64,000 nt of DNA from DATJHM01 sp963777355 (GTDB taxonomy: Bacteria > Chloroflexota > Ktedonobacteria > Ktedonobacterales > Ktedonobacteraceae), in NCBI GenBank assembly GCA_963777355.1, contig CAVZQK010000044.1, forward strand, positions 1 to 64,000, written 5' to 3'. The number at the start of each line of letters is the position of its first letter. The stretch's first letter is position 1. The translations under genes were made by a program, and so were the position numbers. The notes below the pieces were generated by a model. The model made no database searches and was not told the origin of the DNA. It saw only the letters and a list, made by a program, of their open reading frames with translations. This document shows, in pieces, positions 44,740-52,309 of this stretch.

Positions 44740-45921
44740 ATGGATCTCGCTCTCTTACAGCAAGCTTTGCGCGAAGAGCAACTCTCAGGCTGGCTCTTCT
44801 ATGATTTTCGCCACTCAAACCCTATCGCCTACCAGGTCTTAGGCCTCCCTGCCGGAGCCATGTACACCCGGCGCTGGTTCTATTTTATCCCTGCCTCTGG
44901 CGAGCCTGTCGCAATCGTCAGCGCCGTAGAATCCCATGTCCTCAACTCTCTCCCCGGTACCCGCCTCGTCTTTCATACCTGGCAAGAGATGCAATCGCTT
45001 CTGCAATCGCTCCTTCAGCCCGGCTTACGCGTAGCAATGGAATATTCTCCTTTCAATGCCATCCCCTACATCTCTCGCGTGGATGCAGGTACAATTGAAC
45101 TTGTGTACACCTGCGGCGTCGAAATCGTAACTTCTGCAAATCTGGTCCAGCGCTTCACCGCTCAGTTGAGTGAAACTCAGCTCGCAGGCCATCGCCGCGC
45201 CTCTCGCCTCTTAATGACCGCTAAAGACCAACTTTTTGCCGCTCTCTCTACCGACCTGCACCATAATGTCCCCCTTGATGAATATAGCATCCAGCAGCGC
45301 TTTCTCCATCTCATCGAACAAAACGGCCTGCTTGCACCAGAGCCGCCCATCGTTGCCGTCAATGCACACGCTAGCAATCCTCACTATCTCCCTACCATAA
45401 CCAGCTCGCACCCACTCCAGCGCGGCGATCTGGTCCTTTTCGATTTTTGGGCAAAGCTCCCTGATGTGGACGCAGTTTATGTTGATTATACCTGGATGGC
45501 CTTTGTCGGCACACGCGACGAGATTCCTCAACGCCAGCGCGAGGTTTTTGCTCTGGTCCGTCAGGCACGTGATACCGCCATCGCCTTTATTCGCGCACGC
45601 CTCGCCGCCGGAGAATCTATCGAAGGCCGCCAGGTCGATGATGTGACGCGGGCTGTTATCCGCAAAGCTGGCTATGGCGACTTTTTTGTCCATCGTACAG
45701 GCCATAATATCGGCATTATGGAACATGGTGACGGAGCTAATAACGATAATTATGAGACTCAGGATACCCGCCGCCTGCTCCCAAATACTTGTTGCTCAAT
45801 CGAACCTGGCATCTATCTCCCCGAATTCGGCGTCCGTAGCGAGGTAGATCTCCTGATTCTGGAGCATGATGCCGAGGTGACTGGCGTCCCTGTTCAGGAA
45901 GAAATCGTTCCTCTGCTCTAA
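44740..45921 (+). CDS. M24 family metallopeptidase (Xaa-Pro aminopeptidase-like)
   Basis: 393 residues from ATG 44740, 8 bases after GGGAG; the ATG at 44725 is less well placed. An N-terminal creatinase-like domain (about 1-140) precedes a pita-bread domain with metal ligands in LVLFDFWAKL / VDYTWMAFVG (Asp pair), FVHRTGHNIG (His), SIEPGIYLP (Glu) and RSEVDLL (Glu). Together these suggest a dinuclear-metal aminopeptidase that removes residues before proline. The Asp region is less canonical than in PepP (DFWAKLP instead of DxGxxx), so substrate preference is open. The 44391-44739 gap holds a plausible TTGCCA...TACAAT promoter with a short 15-base spacer and no other feature. Confidence 0.85.
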   Translation: MDLALLQQALREEQLSGWLFYDFRHSNPIAYQVLGLPAGAMYTRRWFYFIPASGEPVAIVSAVESHVLNSLPGTRLVFHTWQEMQSLLQSLLQPGLRVAMEYSPFNAIPYISRVDAGTIELVYTCGVEIVTSANLVQRFTAQLSETQLAGHRRASRLLMTAKDQLFAALSTDLHHNVPLDEYSIQQRFLHLIEQNGLLAPEPPIVAVNAHASNPHYLPTITSSHPLQRGDLVLFDFWAKLPDVDAVYVDYTWMAFVGTRDEIPQRQREVFALVRQARDTAIAFIRARLAAGESIEGRQVDDVTRAVIRKAGYGDFFVHRTGHNIGIMEHGDGANNDNYETQDTRRLLPNTCCSIEPGIYLPEFGVRSEVDLLILEHDAEVTGVPVQEEIVPLL

Positions 45922-46102
45922 CAGATGAAAAGGGTCGCTTGTTGGATCACTGATGCATCGCCTGCTCGCTGCCCTCATCCGCTAGCGCAGGCTTTCTCTA
46001 CAACCGTCTCTACTGTTGCACGTATATAGGATAATGAAAGAAACATTCATAGAATATGCTGGATGTGAAGGCATTGTGTATAGATAAGGGAGGCAGTTTC
46101 TC

Positions 46103-47710
46103 ATGGGTGATAACTGGGATCAGTATCGTTATGAACCCAATCCTCAAGGCGAGCCAGGTCCAGCCAATAACGCCAATTCAACCAATGGTGCTAATGGCAC
46201 TACCAATGAAGAGAATGGCTATACTGGCAGCGGCAATCCTGAATTTGACAAACGTATAGAAGATATTAAACGCGTGGTTACCCTCGGTGCAAGTGAGGCT
46301 CAGGTGCGCTTTAAGCGCGTCGTGGATAAGGCCGGCGATTACTGGCAGAAGGCCCAGATTATCCCTTCTCCTAAACAGGCAGCCTCTGAAGAAGAGCAGC
46401 GCCTGCGTCAACTCGCGAATATGTGGAGTAGTGAGAACTGGCGCGTTGCTCGCGAACTCGGTAATTATATGGACCCTATTGCCTCAACTACCGATGAGAT
46501 CTGGGAGGTGACTCTGGAGACTCGCTGGGAAACTCGCAATATGGAGATGATTACTGAGCCCTATACTGGCCGCGCTCCTGGTCTCCCTAAACCGGTCTTG
46601 CCTGCCTGGGACTACGAGCTTCCCCCCGTTGCTGGCCTGAAAGCTCCCCAGACCCGTACCCGTCTGGATGGTGTGGACGAAATTATCTCCTGCACCGCCT
46701 GTAATAGTACCGGCCATGTTCTCTGTGCAACCTGTACTGGTCGTGGCTGGATCGTCTGTCCCGATTGTAAAGGTCGCACCAAGAAACGCTGTAACAATTG
46801 CCGTGGCCGTGGCTATATTGCCGATTGGACCCCCGGTGAGAAGAAACCTTTCTTCCAACGTCAGGCTGAAAATGTTGCCAGCTCGGTTGGTGGCAAGGTC
46901 TCCGATGTCTTCGACAATATCCGTCAGCAGGGTGTCCCCGTTCCCAATCCCGTGGACTCTGATCCCGCCAGCAAAGGACCAACTATCCCTTGCCCTGAAT
47001 GTGTCAATGGCGAGGTCGAGTGTACCTGTGGCAACGGCAAACGTGTCTGCCCTTCCTGCCAGGGCGCACGCATGTCTCTCTGCAATAGCTGTACAGGTAC
47101 AGGCAAACTGGTGCGTCATCGTGAGATCGTGCGCCGCTTTGATCTTCGTACCCAGACTCATATTGTTGGTGATGACTCTATTCCTCTCCAACAGTTGCAA
47201 CGAGCTAACGGCGATCTTACCTACAGTGCCGAGATCAACGATACCCTGCATCCCGCGGTACCACCCGAAGGTGTCCCTCTGGATGTCTGGCGCGAAACTA
47301 TTGATCTCGTGCAATCCGAACTCCAGAGTCAGAACAAACCGGGCATTGATCCACAGACCCTTTCTCGTCCCACCCTTCAGGTGATCGAGCTGGTCCGTAT
47401 CCCCTATACCCGTGTGCAGTATCGTCTCAACAATCAAGAGTACGTCTTTTATGCCTACGATGCCGAGGGCAGAGAAAAGTTCTACGCAGACCGCTTCCCG
47501 GCCCGCTGGGACCGTATCGAACGCCTTGTCAAAGCTATCTCAACCGACCTGATGACGCCCGCCCAGAAAGAGTCTTCTGGTCAACCCGGTCAAAACCCTG
47601 GTGGTAGCTATCGCGTTCCTATCGAATATCCTCCATACGACATCGCCGAATATGATGAGGATGACCCAAATAATCCGCATAATCCAAACAACGAAAAGCG
47701 TAATTTCTAA
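46103..47710 (+). CDS. DnaJ-type zinc-finger (CxxCxGxG) protein of unknown function
   Basis: 535 residues; SD GGGAGG is 9 bases upstream. N-terminal ~60 residues are Asn/Gly-rich. The centre has DnaJ-like zinc-finger repeats: CTACNSTG, CATCTGRG, CPDCKGR, CNNCRGRG (about 195-235) and, 60 residues later, CPECVNG, CTCGNGK, CPSCQGA, CNSCTGTG. There is no J domain, so it is not a DnaJ. The C-terminal ~180 residues are mixed alpha/beta with YRLNNQEYVFYAYDAEG. Several Asn/Pro-rich stretches occur at both ends. Likely a cytoplasmic zinc protein, perhaps a scaffold; no named family assigned. The gene is isolated, with no neighbour to guide it. Confidence 0.75.
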   Translation: MGDNWDQYRYEPNPQGEPGPANNANSTNGANGTTNEENGYTGSGNPEFDKRIEDIKRVVTLGASEAQVRFKRVVDKAGDYWQKAQIIPSPKQAASEEEQRLRQLANMWSSENWRVARELGNYMDPIASTTDEIWEVTLETRWETRNMEMITEPYTGRAPGLPKPVLPAWDYELPPVAGLKAPQTRTRLDGVDEIISCTACNSTGHVLCATCTGRGWIVCPDCKGRTKKRCNNCRGRGYIADWTPGEKKPFFQRQAENVASSVGGKVSDVFDNIRQQGVPVPNPVDSDPASKGPTIPCPECVNGEVECTCGNGKRVCPSCQGARMSLCNSCTGTGKLVRHREIVRRFDLRTQTHIVGDDSIPLQQLQRANGDLTYSAEINDTLHPAVPPEGVPLDVWRETIDLVQSELQSQNKPGIDPQTLSRPTLQVIELVRIPYTRVQYRLNNQEYVFYAYDAEGREKFYADRFPARWDRIERLVKAISTDLMTPAQKESSGQPGQNPGGSYRVPIEYPPYDIAEYDEDDPNNPHNPNNEKRNF

Positions 47711-47719
47711 ACTGTATAA

Positions 47720-47742
47720 GGAGCGGAGCTTGCCTCCGCCCC
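47720..47742 (+). terminator. Possible terminator after the zinc-finger gene
   Basis: GGAGCGGAG and CTCCGCCCC pair (8 of 9) around CTTGC, followed by TTTGC; 10 bases past the stop. Confidence 0.5.
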
Positions 47743-47783
47743 TTTGCTCATGAGAAAAATCCGTGTCCTCTTCGCACAGCCGT

Positions 47784-47840
47784 GTAGGGCAGATCGGCTT
47801 GACCGTCTCCATCTCGCCGAGCGATTCTCTCGCCCTCGCG
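47784..47840 (+). repeat. GTAGGG-type dispersed repeat
   Basis: Begins GTAGGGCAGATCGGCTTGAC and continues to the CTCGCCGAGCGATTCTCTCG tail, the same tail as in the copies at 20759 and 26572. A bulged AGA-CGG/CCG-TCT stem is possible. It lies between convergent genes. Confidence 0.6.
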
Positions 47841-47909
47841 AACAGGTAGGAACGGTGGCTCGTTCCTGCCCTCCTCTCTCCCTTTCTCCAATCTTGGGAC
47901 GGCATCAAA

Positions 47910-49019
47910 TCACATAAACTCCGTCACCGTGACCGAATAAATAGGGGGCAACTTATCCGTAATCATCTCCCAACTCTCTCCACGATCATTGCTCGCAAAT
48001 AACTCCCCGCTCATCGTGCCAACATAAACCCCACAAGGCTCTTGCTTATCAGCACATAGGGCGTGCCGTAGAACCTTGAAACGCGCCTCTGGCCCCCTCG
48101 GTAGCCCCCTTGTCAACGTCTCCCAGTGCTCCCCTGCGTTCTCCGTCCGGTAGACCGCGAACTGCTCGCCAAGACTATATCGCTCTTCGGGATCAAGCAC
48201 GACAGTGAAAAGCGTCTCTGGATGGTGCATATCTAACGCCAGGGGAAAGCCAAAGAAAGAGGGCAAGTTCCCTAGAATACTTCGCCAACTTTCACCGCCA
48301 TCCAGACTTTTAAAAATGCCATTGCGACTCTGTTGATACAAGGTATTTGCTTGCGTCGGATGTTGAAGCAGACGATGGGAGTTTCTCCCCACCTCTGGAT
48401 CATCTCTCCGCTCACTCTTTCCCATCTCATTCAACGTCTGCCAGCTTGCCCCATCATCGTCACTGCGCAATGTCCCCGCACCAGAGATACTTACCCACAT
48501 TCTTTTCTTGTCTGAATAGTCAGGAATAATACTATGTAAACATGTGCCCGTCAGCCCGGCTCCCCACTCGCTTCGTTCTGGATAGCTCTGCATCGCTTCA
48601 TTCACTTCCCAGTGCTCCCCCGCATCACCGCTTTTCCAGAGACACGCCGGATCAGTTCCCGCGTAGATCATTCCTGGCTCTTCAACGCGCCCAGGCTCAA
48701 TATACCAGATCTCTTTTAAGCTGAAACCACTGCTCTGCGCAAACTGAATAGGCGTTTTCGGCTCTTGCCACCTCTGACCAAAGTCATCGCTATAATAGAG
48801 ATAGGCGTCTTTCTCCCCGTTCTCTGCAACAAAAAGACGATACTTATTGCGCGGATCAAAAACGGCATAATAAATACGTGATGCAGGCCGCACTTCTAGC
48901 CGCGTTTTCTCAATCTGCCAGTGTCGCCGATCAGCAGAACTGATTAAGAAAAGTCCCTGCCTCGTTCCAGCCAGAAGCAGGATACTCCCAGTTTTATAGG
49001 CGCTTGATAGTATTCCCAT
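47910..49019 (-). CDS. Asp-box (BNR) beta-propeller, sialidase-like fold
   Basis: 369 residues. Six Asp-box motifs of the S-x-D-x-G-x-x-W type are visible: SDDFGQRW, SGDAGEHW, SDDDGASW, SLDGGESW, TENAGEHW, SNDRGESW. These mark a six-bladed propeller of the sialidase/VPS10 or photosystem HCF136 kind. The first blade-like stretch (LLLAGTRQGLFLISSADRRHW) is not a classical signal peptide, so secretion is uncertain. The sialidase Arg triad and Glu were not identified, so it is probably not a sialidase. Ligand or enzymatic role unknown. It is divergent from the esterase gene at 49185. Confidence 0.75.
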   Translation of the reverse strand: MGILSSAYKTGSILLLAGTRQGLFLISSADRRHWQIEKTRLEVRPASRIYYAVFDPRNKYRLFVAENGEKDAYLYYSDDFGQRWQEPKTPIQFAQSSGFSLKEIWYIEPGRVEEPGMIYAGTDPACLWKSGDAGEHWEVNEAMQSYPERSEWGAGLTGTCLHSIIPDYSDKKRMWVSISGAGTLRSDDDGASWQTLNEMGKSERRDDPEVGRNSHRLLQHPTQANTLYQQSRNGIFKSLDGGESWRSILGNLPSFFGFPLALDMHHPETLFTVVLDPEERYSLGEQFAVYRTENAGEHWETLTRGLPRGPEARFKVLRHALCADKQEPCGVYVGTMSGELFASNDRGESWEMITDKLPPIYSVTVTEFM

Positions 49020-49079
49020 AGCTCATGGCTCCCGGTGCGAGCCTTCCGGCTCCTCGATATTCTATTACGTTCTGTCAAA

Positions 49080-49108
49080 TTGTAGCAAAGCTGTCTCCGT
49101 AGTAATAT
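49080..49108 (+). promoter_or_regulatory. Candidate promoter of the esterase gene
   Basis: TTGTAG (49080-49085), 17 bases, TAATAT (49103-49108). The -35 is a 4-of-6 match. Confidence 0.4.
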
Positions 49109-49184
49109 ATGCTAAGTGTAATAGATGAAATGCGTTATTCATAGCCACGCTTTCACTAGAAAGCCTGATTTAGGAGGATTTTCT

Positions 49185-50213
49185 ATGCTAGAACTGACTG
49201 CTCTTCGTGGCGCTCTTCTCAACCTGCTTGGCCCATTTCCCCCACGTATCCCGCCTGAAATGACCTTTGACTCCCTTGTAGAATTGCCGGACTATACTCG
49301 TGCCCTCGTCTCTTATCTGGTTGAACCTCATGAGCGCGTGACGGCCTGGCTCCTCTCTCCAAAAGAGAATCCGCCCGCTCAGGGTTGGCCTGCTGTCCTC
49401 GCGATTCATCAGCATGCTGGTATATTTGATCTGGGGAAGTCAGAACCCGCTGGCGTCATTGGAGATAGTGCTTATGCATATGGTCTGGAGTTATGCCGGC
49501 GTGGCTACGTCGTACTCTGTCCCGATCTGCTCTGTTTCGAGGACCGACGCCCACCTGAAGAAGAACGTCTCTTGCATGCTTCATTGGTCGGTCAGGCCTA
49601 TGAGCGCTATCAGTTCACCAGTCGCCTTCTTCACGGCACCTGTCTGCAAACCAAATATCTTCACGACCTATCCTGTGCTCTGGATCTACTTTCAGCTCTT
49701 CCTACCGTCGATGCCTCGCGCATTGGCGTTATCGGCCACTCTCTCGGCGGTCAGGAGACGCTCTGGCTGACCTGGTTTGACGAACGCGTGAAAGCCGCCG
49801 TCTCCTCCTGTGGCTTCGATCTGCTCAAGACGATAGTTGATCAGGCCATCAACCACAATTTTGCCGCCTATATCCCCGGTATGCTAGAAATCTGCGATAC
49901 CGATGCCCTCCTCGCCTCACTTGCTCCCCGCCCCTTCCTCCTCACGGCAGGCGAGTCCGACCCTATCTTTCCTATAGAAGGAATTTATTCTCTGGTTGCC
50001 ACCACCCAACAAGCTTACACACAGGCTGGCGCATCTACTCATTTCCAGCCCATAATTTTTCCCGGCAACCACAGCTTCCCTGAGGATGTCAAAGCGCAAG
50101 CCTATGCCTTCCTCGATCAACACTTGAAAAACAATCCAGATGGCAAAGACCCCCCCTCTGAATGCTCAGAGGGATGTAGGGCGCGCTCACCAACTACGCC
50201 TCTCGCCGCGTAG
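49185..50213 (+). CDS. Dienelactone-hydrolase-like alpha/beta hydrolase (esterase)
   Basis: 342 residues from ATG 49185 (SD AGGAGG); an ATG at 49125 is in frame but lacks a signal. The catalytic Ser is in VIGHSLGGQE, Asp in TAGESDPIFP and His in FPGNHSFPEDV. The fold has a large N-terminal lid/insert (VLCPDLLCFEDRRPPEEER). It resembles acetyl-xylan-esterase/dienelactone hydrolases. The last ~13 residues (from about GCRARSPTTPLAA) are coded by a copy of the GTAGGG repeat (50176 on), which therefore supplies the stop codon and may have replaced an older C-terminus. It converges on hisS. Confidence 0.82.
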   Translation: MLELTALRGALLNLLGPFPPRIPPEMTFDSLVELPDYTRALVSYLVEPHERVTAWLLSPKENPPAQGWPAVLAIHQHAGIFDLGKSEPAGVIGDSAYAYGLELCRRGYVVLCPDLLCFEDRRPPEEERLLHASLVGQAYERYQFTSRLLHGTCLQTKYLHDLSCALDLLSALPTVDASRIGVIGHSLGGQETLWLTWFDERVKAAVSSCGFDLLKTIVDQAINHNFAAYIPGMLEICDTDALLASLAPRPFLLTAGESDPIFPIEGIYSLVATTQQAYTQAGASTHFQPIIFPGNHSFPEDVKAQAYAFLDQHLKNNPDGKDPPSECSEGCRARSPTTPLAA

Positions 50214-50245
50214 AGAAAGGACGTAGGGTCGGCTGTTGACCGCAC
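50176..50245 (+). repeat. GTAGGG repeats at the esterase/hisS junction
   Basis: One copy starts at 50176 inside the esterase gene; a second, at 50223, reads GTAGGGTCGGCTGTTGA and then jumps to CCGC, missing the TCTCTGA segment of complete copies. These lie between convergent genes. Confidence 0.65.
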
Positions 50246-50317
50246 CTCCTCCAACAAAATCAAACAGGTCTGCAATGACCCTCCTTCGCTCAGAAAAAGA
50301 GAGGTGAACGGGTCTTG

Positions 50318-50430
50318 GTAGGGACATGATGCAGCGTGCAGAAAGCGTTGGCTTGCAGAAGAAACGGAACATGCACGCGTAATCGTGTCCTGCTCGCTGT
50401 GCAGGTCTCAGACCGTCTCGCCTTCGCCAG
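50318..50430 (+). repeat. Second-type repeat and a partial GTAGGG copy
   Basis: GTAGGGACATGATGCAGCGT to AATCGTGTCCTGCTCGCTG, related to the copy at 43051. Near its ends GGACATGAT and ATCGTGTCC can pair over 9 bases (one G-U). A 3' fragment (TCTCAGACCGTCTCGCCTTC) at 50405-50424 overlaps the last codons of hisS. Confidence 0.6.
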
Positions 50431-51718
50431 TAGCAATATACTTTACCAGATCAGCCCTTCTCACCAGAACCTGCTTGCTTTCGATCTCCATCCCCTCGGC
50501 TTGCAGATGCTTGACTGCTATCCGCTCACTTCCCTGTTCGTCCTCGCGAATGATGATGCCATAAGGCGCTCCTGAGGCGTTCGCCTGCTTCATCTGCGCT
50601 TTGGCGCTGCGGTCTCCGTAGCTCATCTCTGCTTTGATGCCTGCTTTGCGTAGCTCGGCGGTAACCTCTACCGCCGTATTCTTCAATTCGGCTGTGCGCC
50701 CCAGATAGACCACAAAGGCCTGCGTCGGCCTTTCCTCTGGCGGTGTCACTCCCTGGCGCTTTAATTCGAGAATTATTCTTTCAATGCCAGCGCCGAAGCC
50801 AATACCCGGTGTGGGCCTTCCTCCAAGAATTTCCGCCAGCCCATCATAACGTCCCCCGCCATTGAGCGCCAGTTTATCACCAGAGGTGAACTCAAAAACG
50901 GTCCGTGTGTAATAGTCCAACCCACGTACAATCAACGGATCATGCCTGAATGGTACTTCATAGGCTGCCAGAAAACGCTGTACCGCCTCGAAATGCTCCC
51001 GACAAGGACCGCATAGATTGTCCGAGATCCTGGGCGCGTTCGCGATCTTCTCCTGATCCTGTGGCTCTTTGCAGTCCAACAGCCGCAATGGATTTTTATC
51101 GAAGCGCACCTTGCAATCGTCACAGCTACTAGCAAGCAATGGCCGATAATATTCGCGTAGCGTCTCAATGTACTGCGGACGACAGTTTCTGTCGCCAATA
51201 CTATTAATCGCGACCCGAATATTTTTCAGACCGAGCTGTGTATAGACTTGATACAGTAAACCAATCAGCTCGGCATCTATCGCTGGATCGTTCTCACCTA
51301 ATGCCTCACACCCGAACTGATGATGTTCCCGATAGCGCCCGGCCTGTGGTTTGTCATGGCGAAACATGGGCGCACTCATATAATAGACTTTGACTGGTTG
51401 TGGCAGCTTGAACATGCCGTGCTCCAGATAAGCCCGTACCACTCCAGCAGTCCCTTCTGGACGCAGGCTTAGACTCTGGCTCCGGCCTTCTTTATCGGCC
51501 CGGTCATTAAAGCTGTACATCTCTTTATCAACAATATCTGTACCCTCGCCGGAGGTACGCTGAAAGACCGCAGTCTCTTCAAGCAAAGGTGTCTCAATGC
51601 GGCGATAGCCATAGAGATGTGCCACTTCTGCGGCAGTATTTTCAACAAAACGCCAGTACGCTTGTTCCTCTGGTAAAACGTCTCGAAAGCCTTGCAAGGC
51701 TCTAAATTGTTCGGGCAT
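50408..51718 (-). CDS. hisS: Histidyl-tRNA synthetase
   Basis: 436 residues from ATG 51718, chosen because GGAGGAGA precedes it and the upstream ATG at 51742 does not have one. It is a class IIa synthetase: motif 1 region LYGYRRIETPLLEE, motif 2 FRHDKPQAGRYREHHQFGCE, the His-specific RGLDYYTRTVFEF and motif 3 GRPTPGIGFGAGIERI, followed by the anticodon-binding domain (VVYLGRTAELKNTAVEV). It charges tRNA-His in the cytoplasm. The last few codons coincide with a partial dispersed repeat (ATGEGETV). The protein is of normal length. No other synthetase or dtd/relA neighbour is present. Confidence 0.95.
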   Translation of the reverse strand: MPEQFRALQGFRDVLPEEQAYWRFVENTAAEVAHLYGYRRIETPLLEETAVFQRTSGEGTDIVDKEMYSFNDRADKEGRSQSLSLRPEGTAGVVRAYLEHGMFKLPQPVKVYYMSAPMFRHDKPQAGRYREHHQFGCEALGENDPAIDAELIGLLYQVYTQLGLKNIRVAINSIGDRNCRPQYIETLREYYRPLLASSCDDCKVRFDKNPLRLLDCKEPQDQEKIANAPRISDNLCGPCREHFEAVQRFLAAYEVPFRHDPLIVRGLDYYTRTVFEFTSGDKLALNGGGRYDGLAEILGGRPTPGIGFGAGIERIILELKRQGVTPPEERPTQAFVVYLGRTAELKNTAVEVTAELRKAGIKAEMSYGDRSAKAQMKQANASGAPYGIIIREDEQGSERIAVKHLQAEGMEIESKQVLVRRADLVKYIATGEGETV

Positions 51719-51755
51719 AAATTTTCTCTCCTCCACATTCACGCGATGCCGGTCT

Positions 51756-51761
51756 ATTATA
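51756..51761 (-). promoter_or_regulatory. Extended -10 promoter of hisS
   Basis: On the minus strand, TGCTATAAT: a TGn followed by TATAAT. No good -35 was seen 17 bases upstream, as expected for extended -10 promoters. The leader to ATG 51718 would be about 30 bases. Confidence 0.6.
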
Positions 51762-52026
51762 GCAGATTACGGTATACAAGGGGAGCATCCTTGCAAATGC
51801 CTGGCACTTAAGCGGTATAAAGAAATCTTTCAATATGCCGATAAACAATAGTAAGAAGCTTTTTTACTTTGTACGCTCCCATTCCAGATTTTTCAATGAA
51901 AATTTAATTTTATGTATATAGTCTTCTCGGTGGAATATCGACTTCACCAATGGAGAATTCAAGAGTAGGCCGTACTGAGGTCCCAGACCACTTTTGTATC
52001 GTTTGTAAATTTTGTATGGTTTTTTC

Positions 52027-52056
52027 AAGAGAAAAAAGATTGATCTTTTTTCTCTT
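52027..52056. other. AT-rich perfect inverted repeat in the hisS/GT39 divergent spacer
   Basis: Two exact 14-bp arms (AAGAGAAAAAAGAT and its complement) around TG. It lies in a 591-base gap between divergent hisS and the glycosyltransferase. It could be a terminator of an unseen RNA or an operator. The gap also contains a T-box-like string at about 52070-52087 (minus strand), which I do not accept as a T-box; nothing else is recognised there. Confidence 0.45.
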
Positions 52057-52309
52057 TCTTTTGCTACTAGCGGGTACCACCTTTTTTAGTACCTGGTCTT
52101 AAAACAATCTGGAGCTGAAATGTATTTCAATCCGTTACATGCCTGACCCAACATTCGTCTATGGAACAGAGGTTGCTTTTGTAGTAGGTGTAAATTTTTA
52201 TCGTTCTCCTTATAGCAATTCTGCAAGCCTGCTTCTCTCTAATTGATGTTTTTTTGTAGTCTTCTTTGTAGTGCGTTTTTTATAAATTTATGAAAAAGAG
52301 AGTTGAGTA

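Noticed and set aside
46484..47437. Long antisense open frame (317 codons) opposite the DnaJ-type gene
   Set aside because: It is a by-product of the codon pattern of the Cys-rich gene on the other strand; there is no SD and no protein-like pattern.
52069..52088. T-box-like string on the minus strand upstream of hisS (AAAAAAGGTGGTACCCGC)
   Set aside because: Only the central GGTGGTACC fits the T-box core; the bases after it do not, no stem I or specifier loop is seen, and hisS has its own extended -10 promoter near 51756, downstream of this string. The N of TGGN also suits an A discriminator, not the C expected for tRNA-His.
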